Shown one piece after another: positions 34,601 through 39,977 of a DNA stretch of 39,977 nt. Under the pieces are notes generated by a model. That model was given only the letters and a program-made list of their open reading frames with translations, was not told the DNA's origin and made no database searches. The DNA comes from a virus. Position numbers and translations under genes: made by a program. The stretch is from positions 1 through 39,977 of IMG/VR virus record IMGVR_UViG_3300020185_000111; one strand, 5' to 3'. Position 1 is the stretch's first letter. Each line of letters starts with the position of its first letter.

Positions 34601-35608
34601 GAAATGGGTAAAGAGAGACGTGAGGAAGGTCTAGGTGCATACGAGTTTAGAGACAAAGAGACAGGTGAGATAATAACACATGAGTACGACTACCCAATAT
34701 CTCTGTATGCAGGAGGCGGTATGGTTCTTTCGTATATTCTAGACGGAGAACTACCACCGATGGAGCTTCTTGGACAGTTAGGTACTGACTTCGGTATATC
34801 AGGGCTTACTAGAGGTCTTACTACTACTGCTGATGATGTAACTGAGATGTTTAAGTACCTCCTAGCAGGCGAGATAAGCATTGGTCTTAAAGACCTTGGC
34901 GCTGTTGCAAGTGGTACAATCTCTCAGTATGCGGCTGGTGTAACACGTTCTCTAGATAATGTTGATACCTTAATAGGTACTATCTACGGTGCAGACCGCC
35001 GTCCTACTAACATTAAAGATGGTAACAAGTTCTGGGGTAAGACACTGACTAACTTAGATAACACCGTACAGCTACTCACAGGAGCTACTCAGGGTGATCC
35101 TAAGTTCTCAGCTATCGAAGGCCCCCTTACTGACACAACAGGTAGGCAGACAGGTCTTCGTACTGTTCAGATGACTAACTCTATGCGTATTATGAACATA
35201 CTTTCATATGAATACTGGACTGAGGGTCCGTCTTCTAAGGCCAACAATCTTGCAGCTGGTGCATCTAATTCCTTCAAGAAAGTGTTCTTTCGTAGAACTG
35301 AGGACCTTGCTACTCAGCTAATGAACAGTGATCAGTTTATGTCCTATTCTTTAGAAGATAAACGTAAGCTATGGAACGAGAAGATGTCTGATATTAAGGA
35401 GTTGACACTTCTGGAACTAACTTCTAGTTTTGAAGGTAGGCAGAACACAGCGGCGGCGATGATTAAATTAGTAGATAAGTACCCAAAGGTTGACTTACAT
35501 AATACGATGCGAGCGCTAAATATGAGTACTGATATAGGTGATCTAACTTTAAACGAAGTGCTGATTCTTACTAAGCAACTAGAGATAGACAAGGCTCTGA
35601 GTAAGTGA
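31694..35608 (+). CDS. Large internal virion / DNA-ejection protein (T7 gp16-like size)
   Basis: The product is 1304 residues, close to T7 gp16 (1318). The first 120 residues are acidic and carry three copies of a motif centred on F-P-V-V/A-E at residues 39, 78 and 112, with VVPEEP twice between them. Hydrophobic, Gly/Ala-rich segments near residues 410-440 and 694-735 suit membrane insertion, and RRYPFVGMYLPFGKFF, with NMPIGNVA further on, recurs in podovirus ejection proteins. The peptidoglycan activity found at the N-terminus of gp16 is absent here and may be supplied by the separate lyase-like gene at 27452. Last gene before the terminator. Confidence 0.8.
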   Translation: MTMRLDEEQQDTFNPVNVSRERTELGKPISLADSMDNLFPVVEGEDKEGEVVVPEEPQVQAEAVVPEEPVTSQLDSMFPVVEEEEEIPVTAELKVQESIVEEPIDSQLDSIFPVAEGTPSPIVETAPVDTRSALEIAMEEEKALGGGTSEDEYAAYATEMLPEGVEAGSYSPDDIAGNEALYGVVKDYMTDKIGVRAVKTYSKEELVDTFLQSRRNVAMSGNIWSVGSEVDYLVKISDDETKMRNAAAAYVLYESMAGITSDDYSWGELGQSSWDVIQGIATDPMTYLSLGFGKVAGAGFTKLGSDILNKQVMSHAMKGLAKGMSKEAVKGQSKNIALKAGLETAEQQAKSIAKFTAQNVNKTGLEKLASREGVREVIATVAFDAAAGSLSEYLYQTTLVDSGVQEDINKYSVGMAAVATLVIGGAVGARVATRGFSKTALPNQDVVAGSPKVAIKRLQTSIDAHLQDVKKNKPKRRVVKTSFEGKKSRAENTKLSTEFDTFFDEFLLGVSETLPDGSVRTLRKGLAHVMQEEGFYRRTGGKGDDTAANHFANFIRANFTQADIIRLIKSGEDQIGKRMRGFTDSSKNPLGTYKTGPMKKQPKYPTPSQFADAFAARISKQAEGMGVVSKAASLISADVPTFQVEAMLKGAADPKLLKSKGEQTLGSKAWSYLSDTTVAVQGRYVRSLVSSLSTSALNVLGYGVVTAMGTTTDLVRAFSLLGVGAGQQLLGEAASKTGLKNIRTGSDLIEANINRIQRLFDSDMTAEAFNSISLKSTGAIARMLRVQGGGVDMGKSVDDIVDTTWLGRKHDKLIEWGQFGTLVKTQDIMTKSQEFVFQMDKALRAEYGMSWNKFYGPKHTEATRKMNTARYAEIEEEVVATVMRNTFSESYANTSTIAKMIEESRRYPFVGMYLPFGKFFNNTVAFTARNMPIGNVAIKYMGRDKFEDMPWSEVWSRNVVSGGLLYSYAEMGKERREEGLGAYEFRDKETGEIITHEYDYPISLYAGGGMVLSYILDGELPPMELLGQLGTDFGISGLTRGLTTTADDVTEMFKYLLAGEISIGLKDLGAVASGTISQYAAGVTRSLDNVDTLIGTIYGADRRPTNIKDGNKFWGKTLTNLDNTVQLLTGATQGDPKFSAIEGPLTDTTGRQTGLRTVQMTNSMRIMNILSYEYWTEGPSSKANNLAAGASNSFKKVFFRRTEDLATQLMNSDQFMSYSLEDKRKLWNEKMSDIKELTLLELTSSFEGRQNTAAAMIKLVDKYPKVDLHNTMRALNMSTDIGDLTLNEVLILTKQLEIDKALSK

Positions 35609-35621
35609 AGGTAACAAAAAG

Positions 35622-35651
35622 GCCCACCTAAGGTATTAACCAAAGGTGGGC
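35622..35651. terminator. Bidirectional terminator between converging blocks
   Basis: GCCCACCT (35622-35629) pairs with AGGTGGGC (35644-35651) over 8 bp with a 14-base loop. Five A residues (35616-35620) give the - strand transcript a U5 tract one base after the stem; the + strand has a weaker tract (ttatagttt). It stops transcription from both structural and metabolic blocks. Confidence 0.85.
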
Positions 35652-35658
35652 TTATAGT

Positions 35659-35907
35659 TTAGTCTTCGTATTGTATAAGCAAGTCGGCGTAACGATATGC
35701 TTCGTCTACGAGTTCTTTGGCTCGTATTGATCCCCCACCTCCAGCTATTAAACCTCCAAGGACTGAGGCTGCTAACTGTGCCCTAAGATGGGAGAGATCA
35801 TCTTTTGGACTTTTGGGTGGGGTATTCTTGGTCTTACTTGACTTAAAGGCTTTAGCCTCTTGTTCCAGACTAGGAGCAAGGGGTTTCTTCTTGCTTGGCC
35901 TAGGCAT
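35659..35907 (-). CDS. Small basic protein, last gene of the - strand block
   Basis: The product is 82 residues. Residues 1-40 are Lys/Pro/Ser-rich (RPSKKKPLAPSL, KNTPPKSPKDD), and residues 42-62 (LRAQLAASVLGGLIAGGG) are a hydrophobic, glycine-ended segment that may be membrane-associated or a helix. The end is an Asp/Tyr-rich helix (ELVDEAYRYADLLIQYED) as in small phage proteins of unknown role. The ribosome site aaggat lies 10 nt upstream. Its start is one base from the upstream gene's stop. No function proposed. Confidence 0.6.
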   Translation of the reverse strand: MPRPSKKKPLAPSLEQEAKAFKSSKTKNTPPKSPKDDLSHLRAQLAASVLGGLIAGGGGSIRAKELVDEAYRYADLLIQYED

Positions 35908-35908
35908 C

Positions 35909-36571
35909 TTACATATATCCTTCCAGTACTAACTGTTGTGATGACACCAAGTGTTCTCTTAACCAGTACTCGTCAACGTAGTAAGTAAACTGGTCTTCTA
36001 CTAGTGGTCCTGTAGAGAACTTTAATAGATCAACTTCATCTCGGAATACTATAAAGGTACTCTTGTTAGTAGCGGCTGCTATTACTAATGGTAGTTCAAA
36101 TCCAAAACCATTCTCAATAAAGTGCATTACGGTCAGAGTACCTAGGTGGATTGACATATTAACTAAGTCATCTTTAGAAATAGCTAAGGCTTCCTGTGCT
36201 GTTACGAAGCCGTTGTGAAACCCTAAGATTCCATCAATGCGCATATCAGATGCACCTATGAACGCGAAGGCACACGCACTCAGACACTTAAAACCTTTGT
36301 TGACTGTAGCTTTAACATCGTGTTCGTATAATACAGTTGCTAAGGCAACACCTTCCTTAGCCATACCACCTCTAGAGTCAAAGGCTACTTCTGTTATATC
36401 AGGGTTCATATTAAGAAAGGTATCAGTACGTGCTGACGTTCCCTCTATGAAGTCCCCAGCTATTACTAGTATAGCTTTACTACCGATGTCTACCCTAGTG
36501 AGCTTCTCCGCACTCAGTGATGTTGTAGAAGCTAATGCTATAATTAGTGATGTCGTTAGTTCCTTAATCAT
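35909..36571 (-). CDS. Exported ClpP-fold serine-protease-like protein
   Basis: The product is 220 residues with a signal peptide (TTSLIIALASTTSLSA, likely cut after residue 21), placing it in the periplasm. The mature part follows the ClpP/SppA pattern of the COG3904-type periplasmic family: VAFDSRGGM (62-70), the oxyanion-type turn, then a helix, CLSACAF with probable nucleophile S98, and GFHNGF with H119. A third residue is not assigned. Prohead proteases with this fold lack a signal peptide and lie in head operons, so this is unlikely to be one. It overlaps the preceding gene by ATGA. Envelope remodelling or exclusion are possible roles; neither is shown. Confidence 0.75.
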   Translation of the reverse strand: MIKELTTSLIIALASTTSLSAEKLTRVDIGSKAILVIAGDFIEGTSARTDTFLNMNPDITEVAFDSRGGMAKEGVALATVLYEHDVKATVNKGFKCLSACAFAFIGASDMRIDGILGFHNGFVTAQEALAISKDDLVNMSIHLGTLTVMHFIENGFGFELPLVIAAATNKSTFIVFRDEVDLLKFSTGPLVEDQFTYYVDEYWLREHLVSSQQLVLEGYM

Positions 36572-36906
36572 TTGTGTTTCTCCTCCATTGCTTTAACCAT
36601 CTTGTTAATGTACCACTGAGCCTTGTGGCTATCCTCAACTGGGTTACCTTTGTAACCTGCTCGGTGGTTATACTTCATGGCGTTACCTTTGCAGTAAGCT
36701 ATGAATCCGTCTAGACCTAGTACCTGTTTGATATAGTCAATACATTCGATACCGTCTGTATGATTGTAGTGATAAGGTTTATTAACTGGGTCATAATTAT
36801 CTTTGGTATCTTTGATAGTTAAGTGATCTCTCATTGATTTACATTCTCCACAATCGCCGTTATCATCTACTAGGTATCCACAAGTCATACAAGTGTGTCC
36901 GTACAT
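36568..36906 (-). CDS. DUF3310 protein with zinc-ribbon N-terminus
   Basis: The product is 112 residues. C6-x2-C9 and C19-x2-C22 form a zinc-ribbon-like site. The rest (DPVNKPYHYNHTDGIECIDYIKQVLG, YCKGNAMKYNHRAGYKG, WYINKM) is the DUF3310 domain, sometimes annotated as a phage nucleotide-kinase-related protein, without established catalysis. The ribosome site is aaggag. It lies between PhoH and the exported protease-like gene, in a metabolic block. Confidence 0.85.
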   Translation of the reverse strand: MYGHTCMTCGYLVDDNGDCGECKSMRDHLTIKDTKDNYDPVNKPYHYNHTDGIECIDYIKQVLGLDGFIAYCKGNAMKYNHRAGYKGNPVEDSHKAQWYINKMVKAMEEKHK

Positions 36907-36916
36907 TATAAACTCC

Positions 36917-37651
36917 TTATAGGTTCTCTGAGTGAAACGCTCTAACCCACATTGCTGTTATGTCTGATCTTATAATGTCGTCCATACTGAACTCTACTAT
37001 TGGAACAGGAAGCATATGTTTCTTAGCTATGTGTATAACCTTAGTTAAACCGTCTGCTTCTTTTAGGTCACTTTGTTGAACATCTCCGTTAAGAACAATA
37101 GTACTACATTCTCCTACTCTTGTCAAGAGCATTTTGAGTTCATGTGTAGTTATATTCTGAGTTTCATCTACTATTATAAATGTATTGTCGAATGATCTTC
37201 CTCTCATCAGAGCTAGGGGTGCTATCTCTATGTTGCCGTTCTTAATACCTGTCTCAACTGTACCTTTACCTAAGTGCTTCTCTAGTACGTCTAGTACAGG
37301 TAAAGCCCAAGGCATTGTCTTCTCAGTCAAGTCTCCCTTTAAGAAACCTAACTCTTTACCTACTGCAACGTGTGGTCTAGTTATAACTATCTTGTCTATC
37401 TTCTTAGTAGTGTATAGGTCAGAGGCGAAGGTAGCAGTAACATAAGTCTTACCTGTACCAGCTGGACCTAGTATGAATACCTGATTGGAAGACTTAAGTG
37501 CATCTATTAACTCCTTCTGTTTGCTGGTCTTAGGGGTAAGACCTGACGTCTTCTTAGATACTGCACCTTTGTAAGTAGTCTTACGTCTTGATCTAACTTG
37601 TTTAGAAGGAGGCTCATTGTCGTCATCTATCTTACGTCTAGTCATTGTCAC
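36917..37651 (-). CDS. phoH: PhoH-like ATPase
   Basis: The product is 244 residues with an N-terminal Arg/Lys-rich extension of about 35. Walker A GPAGTGKT is at 62-69, Walker B VDE at 161-163 (FIIVDETQN), and sensor-type LNGDVQQSD follows near 195, matching the PhoH family of phosphate-starvation-induced P-loop ATPases that are common in marine phages. The cellular role in phages is unresolved, with RNA metabolism or stress response proposed for hosts. The start overlaps the preceding gene by ATGA, with aaggtg upstream. Confidence 0.93.
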   Translation of the reverse strand: MTMTRRKIDDDNEPPSKQVRSRRKTTYKGAVSKKTSGLTPKTSKQKELIDALKSSNQVFILGPAGTGKTYVTATFASDLYTTKKIDKIVITRPHVAVGKELGFLKGDLTEKTMPWALPVLDVLEKHLGKGTVETGIKNGNIEIAPLALMRGRSFDNTFIIVDETQNITTHELKMLLTRVGECSTIVLNGDVQQSDLKEADGLTKVIHIAKKHMLPVPIVEFSMDDIIRSDITAMWVRAFHSENL

Positions 37652-37983
37652 ACCTTCTTCTCTAACTCAGCTGCGTCTTGTAGTCTATCCATTACTACAG
37701 CTAGAGCTGCTCCTAGTTCACTGAAGGTAGCTTGCTCTGCTACTTCCTTGATGTTACCCCAAGGTGACTTGAAGGCTTGTACGGTACTACGTGACGTTGG
37801 TTGTGGCTCTGGTTGCGTCATAGTATGTGCTGTAGGTACGGGTGCTGAGAAGGTATTGTTTAGGTAGTTAATAAGTCCAGACTTATCAGTGGGAATCTCT
37901 ATGCTCTTGTAGTCCTTACCCCAAAGCTTCCTAGCGTCAGCTTGTGTACCAGCGTATGTTAAACCGTTTGTATATAGATTCAT
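37648..37983 (-). CDS. Small unknown protein between RNR and PhoH
   Basis: The product is 111 residues. The first 50 (NLYTNGLTYAGTQADARKLWGKDYKSIEIPTDKSGLINYLNN) look like a small folded domain. A Pro/Thr/Gln linker and a C-terminal helix (ATFSELGAALAVVMDRLQDAAELEKKV) follow. Similar small genes occur next to phoH in marine podoviruses as far as I recall, without function. ctaggagag provides the ribosome site, and its TGA overlaps the phoH ATG. Confidence 0.65.
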   Translation of the reverse strand: MNLYTNGLTYAGTQADARKLWGKDYKSIEIPTDKSGLINYLNNTFSAPVPTAHTMTQPEPQPTSRSTVQAFKSPWGNIKEVAEQATFSELGAALAVVMDRLQDAAELEKKV

Positions 37984-38000
37984 GTAGTCTCTCCTAGGTT

Positions 38001-38025
38001 GTAGGTGCAGCTAAGCCACACCTAC
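38001..38025 (-). other. Inverted repeat between RNR and the next gene
   Basis: GTAGGTG (38001-38007) pairs with CACCTAC (38019-38025) around an 11-base loop. No T-tract follows on the - strand, so it is an mRNA stability or processing hairpin, or attenuator, rather than a terminator. It lies in the only gap of about 50 nt in the block. Confidence 0.45.
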
Positions 38026-38033
38026 TGTTGTGT

Positions 38034-39938
38034 TTATGTTAAGTCAACTAACTCACACGTATCTCCTGAGCAAGCAAGAGTTTGACTTCCTGAGGTATTA
38101 TCTTCCTTCTCATAATCAGATAACTTAGACCAATCGATCTCCTTAGGCATTAGTGACTTGAGGGTTTTATAGTCTGAAGCTCCACACTCTTGATAAGGTG
38201 CCTGTTGGTATGTCCCACCGTCATAAGGTAGGAACGACACACCTGACATTTCATCGAAGTGTTTGTATACGAATGCTCCTACTTCCATCCATTCGTGGTC
38301 CTGTACTGAGACCGTTACAGATGGTTTATGCTCACACCAATGACGTTGATACATTAACCATGTCTCTAGTTGTTGTATAGCTGTTACATCGTTACGTAGT
38401 ACTGCTCCTTTAGGTGACTTCTGTGGGAAGCTAAACACTGTAGTAGTATCAGGCTTCATCACACAAGGTTCACTAGGGACTCCTTGATCCTTCATAAACT
38501 GTGTGAGTGGATCTTTGTTGTCTCCACGTACAGTTCTGATGTAGTGCTCAGAGTGACGTGTGTGGATACCTGAGGCGCTGTCTACAAGCTGCGATACAGT
38601 ACCCGATGGTTTGACACAAGTGATAGCGGCAGACACAGGGATACCTAGTTTGTTAGCCCAATGCTTGTTAGTCTTAATAGCTACATCCCGTAGATGTTGT
38701 AGTGTCTTCTCTAGTCCTTTGTTAGATGAAGTCATCAGGGTGTTATCCATGATACCTGTTAGTGATACACCTAGTAGACGCTCCTCATCTGTGTTACGTT
38801 GCCATACCTTACGCAAGTAAGGGAACTTAGTATAGGTAGATTGAATAGTACCAAGTATTGTAGCTAACCTAACTTTATCTGATAGGTCATCTAAGGTATC
38901 CGTAGCCCGTACTACAACCTCCGTCAGATTACAGAACTGATTAGGACGCAGTATGATCTCACTACAAGGGTTAGTACCGAACTCATGGTTAGGGTCACGC
39001 CTACCGTTCTTATCTGCTTGGTTCTTAGCTGCTTGACGATTGAATACTCCACGCTCTCCTGACTTGCTCTCTACTAGTGCAGTCCACTCACGCATGAAGG
39101 TATCCATGTCTGGACGCTCGTTGTAGCAGACACTGTTGTTAGCTAGTGCTCGTTGTGCATCGTTCTCCCACCACTGTCCTGACTTAGCGTGACGCATACG
39201 ATCATCTGATAGGTTAGACAATGATATCATAGCTGATCTTCGCACACCGCCTACGACTACCACCTCACCGATCTTACACATGATGTCGTGACATTCGATA
39301 GAGGCAAGCTTACGTCCTGCTGCCTTACGGAAGATGTCGATAGTGAAGTTGAATAAGTCAACGAGAGGTGCAGGTCCACTAGCACGTCCACCGAAGGTCT
39401 TTAGCTTAGCACCTGCTGGACGTACAAGTCCAATGTCCCACTGAGGAATCTCACCAGCCCATAGCAAGCTAAGTAACTGACGATAAGCCTTAGCCCAACC
39501 CTCCTTGCTATCCTTGACAACAATAGTAGTCTCACTCTTAAACAAGAGGTCAGGTACGTCAGGTAGCTTAGAGACAAACTGACGCTCTACACTGAAGCCT
39601 ACTCCTGTGCCACATAGCAAGATGAACATAGCCTCATCGAATGCTTTAGGATCATCTACTGCTAAGTATGAACAGTTATACATACAGGTGTTGTCACGGT
39701 TAGCCGCTGGACCTGCTGTCATCATTGCTCTCATAGAAGGAGTAATAGCTAACGATGTGATAGCATCACGTATATCTAGGTAGGCCTTACCTTCACCTAT
39801 GTGAGGTACTACCACATTGTCAAGGTAACGGTCTACAGTCTCACTGAAGCTCTCCCTGCGTCCCTCGCTTGCTAACCAACGTGCATAGCGAGAAGTATGT
39901 ATAAAGGATTGGTAGTCTGTAGGTAATATATTACTCAT
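38034..39938 (-). CDS. Class II (adenosylcobalamin-dependent) ribonucleotide reductase
   Basis: This monomeric type of 634 residues reduces ribonucleoside triphosphates to deoxyribonucleotides with a cobalamin-generated thiyl radical. Key residues match the Lactobacillus leichmannii enzyme in spacing: N323 and E327 around C325 (NPCSEI; C408 of that enzyme) and C336 eleven residues later (C419). C89 (YNCSYL) is the likely partner of C336, and a C-terminal CSGDTC pair (C623, C628) fits the CxxxxC thioredoxin-linked site. It is about 100 residues shorter than that enzyme. It needs host or environmental vitamin B12. The upstream partial gene overlaps its start by ATGA. Confidence 0.93.
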   Translation of the reverse strand: MSNILPTDYQSFIHTSRYARWLASEGRRESFSETVDRYLDNVVVPHIGEGKAYLDIRDAITSLAITPSMRAMMTAGPAANRDNTCMYNCSYLAVDDPKAFDEAMFILLCGTGVGFSVERQFVSKLPDVPDLLFKSETTIVVKDSKEGWAKAYRQLLSLLWAGEIPQWDIGLVRPAGAKLKTFGGRASGPAPLVDLFNFTIDIFRKAAGRKLASIECHDIMCKIGEVVVVGGVRRSAMISLSNLSDDRMRHAKSGQWWENDAQRALANNSVCYNERPDMDTFMREWTALVESKSGERGVFNRQAAKNQADKNGRRDPNHEFGTNPCSEIILRPNQFCNLTEVVVRATDTLDDLSDKVRLATILGTIQSTYTKFPYLRKVWQRNTDEERLLGVSLTGIMDNTLMTSSNKGLEKTLQHLRDVAIKTNKHWANKLGIPVSAAITCVKPSGTVSQLVDSASGIHTRHSEHYIRTVRGDNKDPLTQFMKDQGVPSEPCVMKPDTTTVFSFPQKSPKGAVLRNDVTAIQQLETWLMYQRHWCEHKPSVTVSVQDHEWMEVGAFVYKHFDEMSGVSFLPYDGGTYQQAPYQECGASDYKTLKSLMPKEIDWSKLSDYEKEDNTSGSQTLACSGDTCELVDLT

Positions 39939-39976
39939 TGTTTGCCGCGTCCCTTCATTGTTTTATCTTCATCTAA
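39935..39976 (-). CDS. C-terminal end of an upstream - strand gene (cut by window edge)
   Basis: The last 13 codons (LDEDKTMKGRGKQ) read in frame into a TGA that overlaps the ATG of the reductase gene (ATGA), as several neighbours do. Too little is present to identify it. The overlap and strand support a co-translated gene upstream of the reductase. Confidence 0.4.
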   Translation of the reverse strand, partial: LDEDKTMKGRGKQ

Positions 39977-39977
39977 C

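Noticed and set aside
35717-35932. Frame on the + strand over the last small - strand gene
   Set aside because: It is opposite a gene with a good ribosome site and continuous operon spacing, and begins right after the terminator without a promoter.

Overview
The window is part of a tailed-phage genome of podovirus type, probably from a marine Gram-negative host. It holds a nearly complete virion-structure and packaging region and the end of a nucleotide-metabolism region. The evidence is terminase, portal, scaffold and capsid genes in order, then tail adaptor and nozzle, a run of fibre genes, and four internal-virion-type genes ending in a 1304-residue ejection-like protein. No tail-tape, sheath or tube gene is visible, and no integrase, repressor, polymerase or tRNA gene. 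The host assignment is inferred from consensus sigma70 promoters, a 3TM-type holin, and the marine-phage combination of PhoH, DUF3310 and a cobalamin-dependent (class II) ribonucleotide reductase. Roseophage/vibriophage-type podoviruses are the closest comparison I can make from memory; I cannot assign a genus.

Layout, + strand. 2-253: tail end of an unknown gene. 265-2887: lysis region with a GH24 endolysin and seven small membrane or exported proteins, one a recognisable Holin_3TMs protein. 2891-4457: very basic small proteins, an HNH-like protein and the small terminase. 4502-6427: a consensus promoter, an HTH-type gene that would be read from an almost leaderless mRNA, and the large terminase, which overlaps it by 185 nt. 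6443-14412: portal, two collagen-repeat proteins (the second a probable receptor-binding protein) and two proteins of unknown role. 14483-16807: scaffold, then a self-contained capsid unit (promoter, long structured leader, capsid gene, TTCG-loop hairpin). 16833-25326: adaptor, nozzle and seven fibre or fibre-associated genes, ending with a duplicated propeller-like pair and a tail-assembly-chaperone-like gene. 25352-35608: a third promoter, then a TolA-like Ala/Lys-rich virion protein, a peptidoglycan lyase-like protein, a small protein, and two large internal or ejection proteins.

Layout, - strand, read from the right edge leftward: the end of an unknown gene, class II ribonucleotide reductase, a small unknown protein, PhoH, a zinc-ribbon DUF3310 protein, a signal-peptide-bearing ClpP-fold protease-like protein, and a small basic protein. 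The two blocks converge on a hairpin at 35622-35651 that has an ideal U-tract for the - strand.

The structural half appears to be transcribed by host RNA polymerase from three near-identical TTGACA-17-TATAAx promoters whose leaders differ sharply (about 0, 255 and 100 nt). This looks like a simple way to set different translation levels. The - strand block would supply deoxynucleotides and host takeover functions. The least explained features are the periplasmic ClpP-like protein, the crowded membrane-protein cassette, the leaderless overlapping gene before the terminase, and the capsid leader.
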